Positions 53,696 to 61,083 of a stretch of DNA of 61,083 bases are shown here, piece by piece (position 1 is the first letter of the stretch; each line of letters opens with the position of its first letter). Origin of the DNA: Bacillus changyiensis. Its GTDB lineage: Bacteria; Bacillota; Bacilli; Bacillales; Bacillaceae. The stretch lies in assembly GCF_027706145.1 (NCBI RefSeq), contig NZ_JAQFWW010000008.1, positions 1-61,083 on the forward strand. Reading direction: 5' to 3'. The notes beneath the pieces were generated by a model. The model ran no database searches, had not been told where the DNA came from, and worked only from the letters and a program-made list of their open reading frames with translations. The translations under genes and the position numbers were made by a program.

Positions 53696-54769
53696 CTATG
53701 GTCGATCGATATAATGTTTTTCTTGTAGCCCTTTAAGGCCATTCTTGATTTTTTGGGCGCGAACTGTACCGATTCCGTCTACTTCGTCTAATTCTTTCAT
53801 ATCCGCTTCTATGATTAGCTTAAGATGACCAAATGCTTCAACAACATTTTCGACAATCGGCATCGGCAACCTTGGAATTTTGTGAAGAAGTCTGTAACCA
53901 CGTGGAAAAACATAGTCCTCCATATTCGTTGAAGCTGAGTACCCAAGAAGTTTTAATAAAATGCTATCATCCAACAATTCAAAGCTGGACATATCTTGAA
54001 GTTGCTTTAAAAGAACAAATGGATCTTTAACTTTTTCTTTGACATAGTCTTTTACAAAAAGAGCCGCTTCTTGTTCCATATCGGTTATGAGTTCGCTTAC
54101 TTGCAGTCTTATTAAATGTCCTTCAGTTCCAAGCTCTGTAATATACATATTAATCTCATTTTTAATTCTAAGCACCATTTCATATCGATGGAGAACAGAT
54201 ATGACATCACTAAATGACACGAGCTCTTCAAACTCCAGGGCATTCAATGTGGAAATCGCATGATCCAAAATCAGCTTGTACTTTTCTAGCGTCTGAATCG
54301 CTTGATTGGCTTTTGTTAAGATAAAGCCAATATCTTTAAGAATATACTTCATACTTTTTTGATAGAGTGTGATGACATTTCGTCTCTCAGATATGGCGAT
54401 CACCAGACATCCAGTCTGTTTAGCAACTCGCTCAGCTGTCCTGTGCCGCATTCCTGTTTCTGAAGAAGCGATCGTCGCCTCAGGCATAAGTTGTGTATTT
54501 GCATATAAAATCTTTTGTCCTGAATCACTAAGGATAATAGCGCCATCCATTTTCGCCAACTCATATAAATGAGCCGGAGAAAAAGAAGAATTAATATGGA
54601 ATCCGCCATCAACCACTACTTTTACTTTGTCATTAAAACCAACAACAATTAATCCACCAGTTTTCGCTCGAAGTACATTTTCAATCCCCTCGCGTATAGG
54701 TGTACCTGGAGCAACAAACTGCAATATTTCTGAAAGGTCTTGTTTCGCCCCTTTTTTATCTTTTTCCAT
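53696..54769 (-). CDS. disA: DNA-scanning diadenylate cyclase DisA
   Basis: 357-aa c-di-AMP synthase. The N-terminal DAC domain has the DGA (KMDGAIILS) and RHR (TGMRHRTAE) motifs; a helical spine follows, and the C-terminal helix-hairpin-helix domain ([20 protein letters not shown]) binds branched DNA. It checks chromosome integrity before sporulation. Four bases after radA. Confidence 0.97.
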   Translation of the reverse strand: MEKDKKGAKQDLSEILQFVAPGTPIREGIENVLRAKTGGLIVVGFNDKVKVVVDGGFHINSSFSPAHLYELAKMDGAIILSDSGQKILYANTQLMPEATIASSETGMRHRTAERVAKQTGCLVIAISERRNVITLYQKSMKYILKDIGFILTKANQAIQTLEKYKLILDHAISTLNALEFEELVSFSDVISVLHRYEMVLRIKNEINMYITELGTEGHLIRLQVSELITDMEQEAALFVKDYVKEKVKDPFVLLKQLQDMSSFELLDDSILLKLLGYSASTNMEDYVFPRGYRLLHKIPRLPMPIVENVVEAFGHLKLIIEADMKELDEVDGIGTVRAQKIKNGLKGLQEKHYIDRP

Positions 54770-54772
54770 CTA

Positions 54773-56152
54773 TTATGATCCTCCTAGTGAAGTTCGAAGA
54801 GCCTCAGCTACATTTTCCACACCGATAACCTCAATTCCTTTCGGTCTGGTCCATCCTTCCAAATTTGCTGATGGGATGATCATTCTCTTAAACCCAAGCT
54901 TTGCCGCCTCCTGAACTCGCTGTTCAATCCTAGACACTCTTCGAACTTCTCCTGTTAAACCAACCTCCCCGATAAAACAATCTGTCGGATGTGGCGGGGC
55001 ATCTTTAAAGCTTGAAGCGATGCTTACGGCTACAGCTAAATCAATTGCCGGTTCATCTAGCTTCACTCCACCAGCTACCTTTAAATAGGCGTCTTGATTT
55101 TGCAAAAGTAGCCCCACTCTTTTTTCCAGGACGGCCATTAATAGCGACACTCGGTTATGGTCAATTCCAGTTGCCATTCTGCGTGGATTACCAAAACTTG
55201 TAGGAGATATGAGTGCTTGTATTTCAACAAGAACTGGTCTAGTTCCTTCCATTGAAGCGACTACACTTGAGCCAGCAGCACCTGCAGAGCGTTCTTCAAG
55301 AAATATTTCAGAGGGGTTTAATACCTCTGTAAGGCCTTCTTCCCTCATTTCAAAAATGCCCATCTCATTAGTTGATCCAAATCGATTTTTAACAGCTCTT
55401 AAAATCCGAAATGTATGGTGTCGCTCACCTTCAAAATAAAGGACTGTATCGACCATATGTTCCAGCAGTCTTGGTCCGGCAATCGAACCTTCTTTTGTTA
55501 CATGCCCAACAATAAATATTGGGATTCCTTTTGTTTTTGCTATTCTCATTAGTTCAGCTGTGCACTCTCTTACTTGTGACACACTGCCTGGTGCAGAGGT
55601 AATATCACTTTGATAGACAGTTTGAATCGAATCAACCACAACAAATGAAGGATTCATCTCTTCTATAGAAGACGTAATATACTCCATATCGGTTTCAGAT
55701 AAAACGTGTAGAGCCGGACTATTGATACCTAATCGATCCGCTCTTAACTTCGTTTGTTTGACAGATTCTTCTCCTGAAATATATAAGACCGTTGCATTCG
55801 ATTCTGCAAGCTGAGCTGATACTTGCAACAGTAAAGTCGACTTTCCGATCCCTGGATCACCACCAATTAAGACAAGTGAACCTTTGACGATACCGTTTCC
55901 TAATACACGGTTAAATTCGCCTAATTGCGTTTTAATTCGCGGTTCTTCTGTTGTTTCAATCGATGAGATAGGAGAAGGCTTCTGTACTTTTTCAACCGAA
56001 TGAGAAAAAGCTGTTCTTCTGTTGGCGGTAGGTTTTTTTATCATTTCTTCTACCATCATGTTCCACGTGCCACATCCCGGACACTTCCCCATCCACTTGG
56101 GAGATTCATAGCCGCATGATTGGCAAATAAATTTAGTTTTTGTTTTAGCCAT
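54773..56152 (-). CDS. radA: DNA repair protein RadA/Sms
   Basis: 459-aa RecA-like helicase for branch migration. N-terminal zinc finger [18 protein letters not shown], Walker [11 protein letters not shown] (about residue 98), KNRFG motif (about 253) and the C-terminal Lon-like domain ([20 protein letters not shown]) are all seen. Next to disA, whose activity RadA influences in B. subtilis. Confidence 0.97.
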   Translation of the reverse strand: MAKTKTKFICQSCGYESPKWMGKCPGCGTWNMMVEEMIKKPTANRRTAFSHSVEKVQKPSPISSIETTEEPRIKTQLGEFNRVLGNGIVKGSLVLIGGDPGIGKSTLLLQVSAQLAESNATVLYISGEESVKQTKLRADRLGINSPALHVLSETDMEYITSSIEEMNPSFVVVDSIQTVYQSDITSAPGSVSQVRECTAELMRIAKTKGIPIFIVGHVTKEGSIAGPRLLEHMVDTVLYFEGERHHTFRILRAVKNRFGSTNEMGIFEMREEGLTEVLNPSEIFLEERSAGAAGSSVVASMEGTRPVLVEIQALISPTSFGNPRRMATGIDHNRVSLLMAVLEKRVGLLLQNQDAYLKVAGGVKLDEPAIDLAVAVSIASSFKDAPPHPTDCFIGEVGLTGEVRRVSRIEQRVQEAAKLGFKRMIIPSANLEGWTRPKGIEVIGVENVAEALRTSLGGS

Positions 56153-56185
56153 AGCTCATTTTGACGCTCCTCTTTATATGAAAGT

Positions 56186-56213
56186 GAGGCATACGAATCA
56201 AATTGTATGCCTC
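56186..56213 (-). terminator. hairpin between clpC and radA
   Basis: GAGGCATAC, ten-base loop, GTATGCCTC, nine-pair stem; the minus-strand tail ACTTTC is only weakly T-rich, while the plus-strand tail TTTCTTTTGT is better. It may reduce read-through from the stress operon into radA-disA. Confidence 0.6.
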
Positions 56214-56230
56214 TTTCTTTTGTCTCTATA

Positions 56231-58663
56231 TTAGTTCGTTTTAACTTCTGTTTTTACGACAAAGTCTCCGTTTTCCACATCTAGCAAAATATGCTGTCCT
56301 TTTTTAATTTGACCTTTTAGAAGTTCTTCTGAAAGCCGATCTTCAACATGTTTTTGAATAGCTCTTCTGAGCGGACGAGCACCGTATTCAAGATCGACAC
56401 CTTCTTCAGCAATTTTTTCTATCGCTGCTTCAGATAGTTCAATTGAAAGATCCTGTTCTTTCAAGCGCTTTGTCAACTGTTCTGACATGAGCGAAACAAT
56501 GTCTTTCAAATGTTTTTTCTCAAGAGAGTGGAAAACAATAATCTCATCAATACGATTGATGAATTCAGGTCTAAAGGCACGCTTTAACTCACCCATCACT
56601 TTATCTTTCATATCTTTATAGGTCTGGGTTTCATCCTGAACATTAAACCCAACATATTTATTGCGTCTCAGTTCACTAGCCCCTACATTTGAAGTCATAA
56701 TTAAGATGGTGTTTCTGAAATCGACTGTACGTCCTTTTGAGTCTGTCAAACGGCCGTCTTCAAGAACTTGCAACAAAATATTGAATACGTCTGGATGAGC
56801 TTTTTCAATCTCATCCAGCAGGACAACTGAATATGGTTTTCTTCTCACTTTTTCAGTTAGCTGTCCGCCTTCATCATAACCAACATAACCTGGAGGTGAG
56901 CCAACGAGTCTTGATGTTGAATGCTTCTCCATGTACTCTGACATATCGATGCGAATCATCGCTTCTTCATCACCAAAAATAGATTCTGCAAGCGCACGGG
57001 CAAGCTCAGTCTTACCTACACCTGTCGGACCAAGGAAAATAAATGAACCAATCGGACGTTTTGGATCTTTTAATCCAGCCCGAGCACGTCTGACAGCTTT
57101 CGCTACAGCAACCACTGCTTCATCCTGTCCGATTACTCTAGAATGCAAAATGTTTTCCATATTTAACAGTTTATCTGTTTCAGTTTGAGCAATCTTTGAA
57201 ACCGGCACTCCAGTCCAGCTTGATACCACCATCGCAATATCATCAACTGTCACTTCGGAGTTTTCTTGTCCTTGCTTTTCTTTCCATGTTTTCTTTGTTT
57301 CTTCAACTTTTTCCCGCAGACGCTGTTCTGTGTCACGCAATGAAGCTGCTTTTTCAAATTCTTGACTTTGAACAGCGGCATCTTTTTCTTTACGAACCTC
57401 GTCAAGCTTTTGTTCAAGCTCTTTTAATTTTGGTGGCGTTGTAAAGGAACGTAAACGAACTTTTGAACCAGCCTCATCGATTAAATCAATCGCTTTATCA
57501 GGTAAGAAGCGATCAGAGATGTAACGATCAGACAGCTTGACAGCCGCTTCGATTGCTTCATCTGTAATTGAGACACGATGATGAGCTTCATAGCGGTCCC
57601 TAAGACCTTTTAAAATTTGAATACTCTCCTCAGGTGATGGTTGATCGACCTGAATTGGCTGAAAACGTCGTTCTAATGCAGCATCTTTTTCAATATATTT
57701 ACGGTATTCATCAAGTGTTGTCGCCCCGATACACTGTAGCTCACCGCGGGCCAAAGAAGGTTTCAGGATATTTGAAGCATCGATAGCGCCTTCTGCTCCT
57801 CCTGCTCCAATTAGTGTATGAAGTTCATCAATAAATAGAATGATATTACCTGCTTGACGAATTTCATCCATCACTTTTTTAAGACGATCTTCAAATTCTC
57901 CACGGTATTTCGTTCCTGCAACTACAGTTCCCATATCAAGCGTCATGACCCGTTTGTCACGCAAAATTTCTGGAACTTCATTGTTAATAATCTGTTGTGC
58001 TAATCCTTCAGCTATCGCTGTTTTACCTACACCCGGTTCACCAATTAAAACAGGGTTATTCTTTGTTCTGCGGCTCAGCACTTCAATCACACGTTGAATC
58101 TCTTTGCTACGACCGATAACAGGGTCAAGACTGCCTTCTTTAGCAATTGTGGTCAGATCTCGAGCTAAACTGTCCAGTGTTGGTGTATTGGCATTACTAT
58201 TCGCTCCAGATGCTGTACCACCGCTCTCATTACTACCCAAAAGCTGCAACACCTGTTGCCTCGCTTTATTTAGGCTGACACCTAGGTTGTTCAACACTCG
58301 TGCAGCTACTCCTTCTCCTTCCCGAATAAGACCAAGGAGGATATGTTCTGTTCCCACATATGAATGACCAAGCTTTCTTGCTTCATCGAATGCCAGTTCA
58401 GTCACTTTTTTAGCCCTTGGTGTATAAGGGGCATTGTGGGTCATCTCTTGACCGCGACCGATCAGGCTTTCAACCTCTTTTTGAATTTTCTCAGGACTTA
58501 GACCTGAGGCTTGCAATGCTTTTGCAGCAATTCCTTCGCCTTCTCTGACAAGCCCAAGCAAAATATGTTCAGTTCCAATATTATTGTGACCAAGACGCAA
58601 AGCTTCTTCTTGAGCAAGCGCAAGCACTTTTTGCGCTCTTTCAGTAAATCTCCCAAACATCAT
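56231..58663 (-). CDS. clpC: AAA+ unfoldase ClpC of the ClpCP protease
   Basis: 810-aa class I Clp ATPase. Two N-terminal repeats (residues 1-145), D1 with GEPGVGKTA, a middle domain with UVR-like helices (about 420-455) that binds adaptors such as McsB/MecA, and D2 with GPTGVGKTE and the ClpP-binding loop VGFN. Start ATG 58663 behind AGGAGG; a second ATG follows directly. Last of the ctsR operon proper. Confidence 0.97.
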   Translation of the reverse strand: MMFGRFTERAQKVLALAQEEALRLGHNNIGTEHILLGLVREGEGIAAKALQASGLSPEKIQKEVESLIGRGQEMTHNAPYTPRAKKVTELAFDEARKLGHSYVGTEHILLGLIREGEGVAARVLNNLGVSLNKARQQVLQLLGSNESGGTASGANSNANTPTLDSLARDLTTIAKEGSLDPVIGRSKEIQRVIEVLSRRTKNNPVLIGEPGVGKTAIAEGLAQQIINNEVPEILRDKRVMTLDMGTVVAGTKYRGEFEDRLKKVMDEIRQAGNIILFIDELHTLIGAGGAEGAIDASNILKPSLARGELQCIGATTLDEYRKYIEKDAALERRFQPIQVDQPSPEESIQILKGLRDRYEAHHRVSITDEAIEAAVKLSDRYISDRFLPDKAIDLIDEAGSKVRLRSFTTPPKLKELEQKLDEVRKEKDAAVQSQEFEKAASLRDTEQRLREKVEETKKTWKEKQGQENSEVTVDDIAMVVSSWTGVPVSKIAQTETDKLLNMENILHSRVIGQDEAVVAVAKAVRRARAGLKDPKRPIGSFIFLGPTGVGKTELARALAESIFGDEEAMIRIDMSEYMEKHSTSRLVGSPPGYVGYDEGGQLTEKVRRKPYSVVLLDEIEKAHPDVFNILLQVLEDGRLTDSKGRTVDFRNTILIMTSNVGASELRRNKYVGFNVQDETQTYKDMKDKVMGELKRAFRPEFINRIDEIIVFHSLEKKHLKDIVSLMSEQLTKRLKEQDLSIELSEAAIEKIAEEGVDLEYGARPLRRAIQKHVEDRLSEELLKGQIKKGQHILLDVENGDFVVKTEVKTN

Positions 58664-58680
58664 ACCGTTTCATCCTCCTA

Positions 58681-59751
58681 TCATTCACCATTATCCTCTA
58701 ATTTAAGCCGTTCTCTAATAAGAGTTGCTCTTCTAACATCCCTTTCGTCAGCACTTAGTTCACTTCCAGAATATTGTTGAAGAAAACCGGGCTGAGTTAA
58801 AATCATAAGCTCATTTAAAATATTGCTGGAAAGACCTTTTATTATGCCCAGATCAATCCCAAGCCGTACATCTGAGAGACATTTGGCCGTCTCTTTGGAT
58901 TCAATCATCCGACAGTTGGATAATACACCGTATGACCTATAGACACGATCTTCCAACCCAACTTGCGAAGTTTGATAAAGCGCCTTTCTTGCTGAACGCT
59001 CTTGTTCAATCAACTGGACGACAACACTGTTTAAATCTTCAACAATGTCAATTTCTGATTTCCCAAGAGTAATTTGATTAGAAATTTGAAAGATATTTCC
59101 TAATGCTTCGCTACCTTCACCGTAAATTCCTCTTACAACTAGACCTAATTGATTAATTGCTGGAATAATTCGATTAATTTGCCTAGTCAACACTAAAGCA
59201 GGAAGGTGCATCATAACGGAAGCTCGCATCCCTGTCCCTACATTTGTAGGACAACTTGTTAAATAGCCCCTTTGTTCTGTAAAAGCATAATCGATTTTAT
59301 CTTCCATCCAATCATCAACTCGATTTGCTACTTTTAAAGCTTCAGATAGCTGAAAACCAGGGAAAAGACATTGAATTCTCACATGATCTTCTTCATTTAA
59401 CATGATGCTTACTTCTTCGTTTTCAGAAAGGAGACATGCACCAAAAGGAGCTTCCGTCAAATGGGGACTGATCAAATGTTTTTCAACTAAAACCCTTTTT
59501 TCTAGTGGTTGTATTTGACTCATTTTTACCATTTCAAATTTCCCTATTTTATGGGGTTCATATCCGGTAAACTGTTCTTCAAATAAAGCAATAATCGCTG
59601 ATGCTTCTTCATTAGAAAATCGTGAAGGGAAACGCACTTTCTCTAAATTACGGGCAAGACGAATCCGGCTGCTCAGCACGATGTCACTTTCAGGACCTTC
59701 TTGCCGCATCCAACTACTTAAAGCATTCTGTATAAAATGCTGTAGCGACAT
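58681..59751 (-). CDS. mcsB: protein arginine kinase McsB
   Basis: 356-aa phosphagen-kinase-like enzyme that phosphorylates arginines, marking proteins for ClpCP and inactivating CtsR. Catalytic elements [19 protein letters not shown], the [20 protein letters not shown] loop and the [13 protein letters not shown] tail are present. Its start overlaps the mcsA stop. A few residues shorter than the B. subtilis protein as I remember it. Confidence 0.96.
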   Translation of the reverse strand: MSLQHFIQNALSSWMRQEGPESDIVLSSRIRLARNLEKVRFPSRFSNEEASAIIALFEEQFTGYEPHKIGKFEMVKMSQIQPLEKRVLVEKHLISPHLTEAPFGACLLSENEEVSIMLNEEDHVRIQCLFPGFQLSEALKVANRVDDWMEDKIDYAFTEQRGYLTSCPTNVGTGMRASVMMHLPALVLTRQINRIIPAINQLGLVVRGIYGEGSEALGNIFQISNQITLGKSEIDIVEDLNSVVVQLIEQERSARKALYQTSQVGLEDRVYRSYGVLSNCRMIESKETAKCLSDVRLGIDLGIIKGLSSNILNELMILTQPGFLQQYSGSELSADERDVRRATLIRERLKLEDNGE

Positions 59752-60305
59752 CAGTCTTCCCCCTCCTTCTTGTTTTCACTTAGACTTTGCTCAAGCGCAC
59801 GAATTTCGTCTCTAATATTGGCGGCTTTTTCAAACTCTTCCTGCTGAATTAATTCTTTTAATTCTTTTTTCAATGTATCAACTTGTCTTCTAACATGAAG
59901 GTTACCACCAATTCGTTTTGGAATTTTTCCTGCATGAACAGTATTGCCGCTGTGAACTTTTCTTAAAATCGGAGTAATGTATGAGTGAAATGTTTTATAA
60001 CACTCCGAACAGCCAAAACGTCCTGTTTGACGAAACTCAGGAAAGGTCATATTACACTTTTTACAGCGTAAAATTTGTTCAGGCTGTTTAAAAATTTTAG
60101 CTTCACTGTTTGTAAAAGCTGAATCAATGTTTAAAAGTCCAGATAATAAGTTATGAATAGAAAATCCGTTATTTTCATTCATAGAATATGATTCACTGTT
60201 CTCTTTCGCACATTGTTCACATATATGCATTTCTCTTTTTTCACCGTTAATGACTTTTGTAAAGTGAAAAGTAGCCGGTCTTTCTTTACATTCTTGACAA
60301 ATCAT
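59751..60305 (-). CDS. mcsA: McsA, zinc-finger activator of McsB
   Basis: 184-aa adaptor with four cysteine pairs (CQEC, CEQC, CKKC, CSEC) and a C-terminal UVR motif ([19 protein letters not shown]). It activates McsB kinase. Start ATG 60305 ([10 protein letters not shown]); a GTG at 60314 sits in the ribosome site GCGGGTGA. Confidence 0.95.
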   Translation of the reverse strand: MICQECKERPATFHFTKVINGEKREMHICEQCAKENSESYSMNENNGFSIHNLLSGLLNIDSAFTNSEAKIFKQPEQILRCKKCNMTFPEFRQTGRFGCSECYKTFHSYITPILRKVHSGNTVHAGKIPKRIGGNLHVRRQVDTLKKELKELIQQEEFEKAANIRDEIRALEQSLSENKKEGED

Positions 60306-60319
60306 GCTTTTCACCCGCT

Positions 60320-60784
60320 TTATTTAAATTTAAGAGAGGTCAGCATGGCCTTCATCATTCTTGCCCTTAACTCATCACGCTCAGGCAAATCAATATATAG
60401 AACTGAACGATCCATTACACTGACCATCAACTTAGCCTCACTTTCCGTCACAACTCCACTTTCTAACAAACGCAAGATAATGTCATCTGAGGCAGCTTGG
60501 GGAAGTCTAGTGTAAATTTGATCTATAATATTGTTAATCAAATCGATCTTATCGTTCATTTTAATTTTAATAATTCGAATATATCCACCGCCGCCCCGCT
60601 TGCTCTCTACAATATATCCACGCTCACTTGTAAATCGCGTATTAATGACATAATTGATTTGGGAAGGAACACACTGAAATTTGTTGGCGACTTCACTTCG
60701 TTTAATCTCCAAAATTTCCTTTCCATTTTTTTCTAGAACTTGTTTCAAATACTGTTCAATAATATCGGAAATATTCTTTCCCAC
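60320..60784 (-). CDS. ctsR: class III stress gene repressor CtsR
   Basis: 154-aa winged-helix repressor with the glycine-rich wing (VESKRGGGGYIRIIKI) that senses heat and the FQCVPSQINYVINTRFTSER recognition region. GTG start at 60784 behind AGGAGG. It represses its own operon through the box at 60801-60823. Confidence 0.97.
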   Translation of the reverse strand: MGKNISDIIEQYLKQVLEKNGKEILEIKRSEVANKFQCVPSQINYVINTRFTSERGYIVESKRGGGGYIRIIKIKMNDKIDLINNIIDQIYTRLPQAASDDIILRLLESGVVTESEAKLMVSVMDRSVLYIDLPERDELRARMMKAMLTSLKFK

Positions 60785-60800
60785 TCAACCTCCTCCTTCA

Positions 60801-60823
60801 CTTGACTTTGACTATATTTGACT
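60801..60823. promoter_or_regulatory. CtsR operator
   Basis: On the minus strand two perfect heptads AGTCAAA separated by TAT, with a further overlapping AGTCAAG. It matches the CtsR consensus RGTCAAA-N3-RGTCAAA and lies just after the transcription start, before the ribosome site. Confidence 0.93.
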
Positions 60824-60831
60824 TTAAATTT

Positions 60832-60860
60832 ACTATAAGTGCTTTTTAAACTTTTTTCAA
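60832..60860 (-). promoter_or_regulatory. sigma-A promoter of the ctsR operon
   Basis: TTGAAA (60855-60860), 17-bp spacer, TATAGT (60832-60837), minus strand; the start point near 60825 abuts the CtsR box. No clear sigma-B promoter was found by eye. Confidence 0.78.
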
Positions 60861-60924
60861 CTAATTACTCTTATTCTTTATTATTTCCACTTTTGACTTC
60901 ATAAAACCTAAAATAAAAAGAAAA

Positions 60925-60958
60925 CAAAAAAAGATCAGCTTTTTCTGCTGATCTTCTT
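60925..60958 (-). terminator. terminator of the rRNA operon
   Basis: AAGATCAGC, loop AGAAAAA, GCTGATCTT followed by TTTTTGTTTT on the minus strand, a few bases after the 5S rRNA. Confidence 0.88.
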
Positions 60959-60962
60959 AATC

Positions 60963-61078
<116 letters not shown>

Positions 61079-61083
61079 CAAAT

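Overview
The window reads as a reversed piece of the origin-proximal ribosomal superoperon of a low-GC Firmicute of the Bacillus subtilis group. Protein lengths, gene order and near-identical ribosomal proteins point to Bacillus. Divergence in RpoB, RpoC and McsA from my memory of B. subtilis 168 suggests a relative such as the B. pumilus group; this species guess is an inference and is weak. Almost every host gene is on the minus strand, so the biological order runs from position 61083 down to about 8400.

Host part, in transcription order: the 5S rRNA end of an rRNA operon (60963-61078); the stress operon ctsR-mcsA-mcsB-clpC-radA-disA with a CtsR operator; yacL, ispD, ispF, gltX; a T-box-controlled cysE-cysS-mrnC-rlmB-yacP(rae1) group; sigH; rpmGB-secE-nusG; rplK-rplA; rplJ-rplL behind an L10 leader; ybxB; rpoB-rpoC; rplGB-rpsL-rpsG-fusA-tuf; the long S10/spc/alpha cluster from rpsJ to rplQ (including rplP, rpmD, secY, adk, map, ybzG, infA, rpmJ, rpoA); the ECF transporter module ecfA1-ecfA2-ecfT; truA; and rplM-rpsI behind an L13 leader. 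Together they make ribosomes, RNA polymerase, translation factors, the SecYE translocon and precursors or quality-control factors. Many leaders, terminators and promoters between the operons can be read directly.

Accessory part: positions 1 to about 8390 are one end of a prophage (or phage-derived island) lying immediately downstream of rpsI. From the chromosome junction inwards it has a tyrosine integrase, an ImmA-type metallopeptidase, a Cro/CI repressor, a switch region with three near-identical 16-bp operators, then an early operon on the opposite strand: XRE regulator, DUF771 protein, Rha antirepressor, several very small genes, a putative annealing protein, a RecE/RecB-like nuclease, a DnaD-like replication protein, a DnaC-like helicase loader and two small genes. 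The element continues past position 1, so its other end, structural genes and second attachment site are not visible.

The most interesting points are the insertion beside rpsI, the switch region with operators lying inside promoter spacers and possibly face-to-face promoters, the four-cysteine nuclease that could carry an iron-sulfur staple, the long out-of-frame overlap of the two replication genes, and several unlisted tiny genes. No CRISPR array, insertion sequence or tRNA was found.
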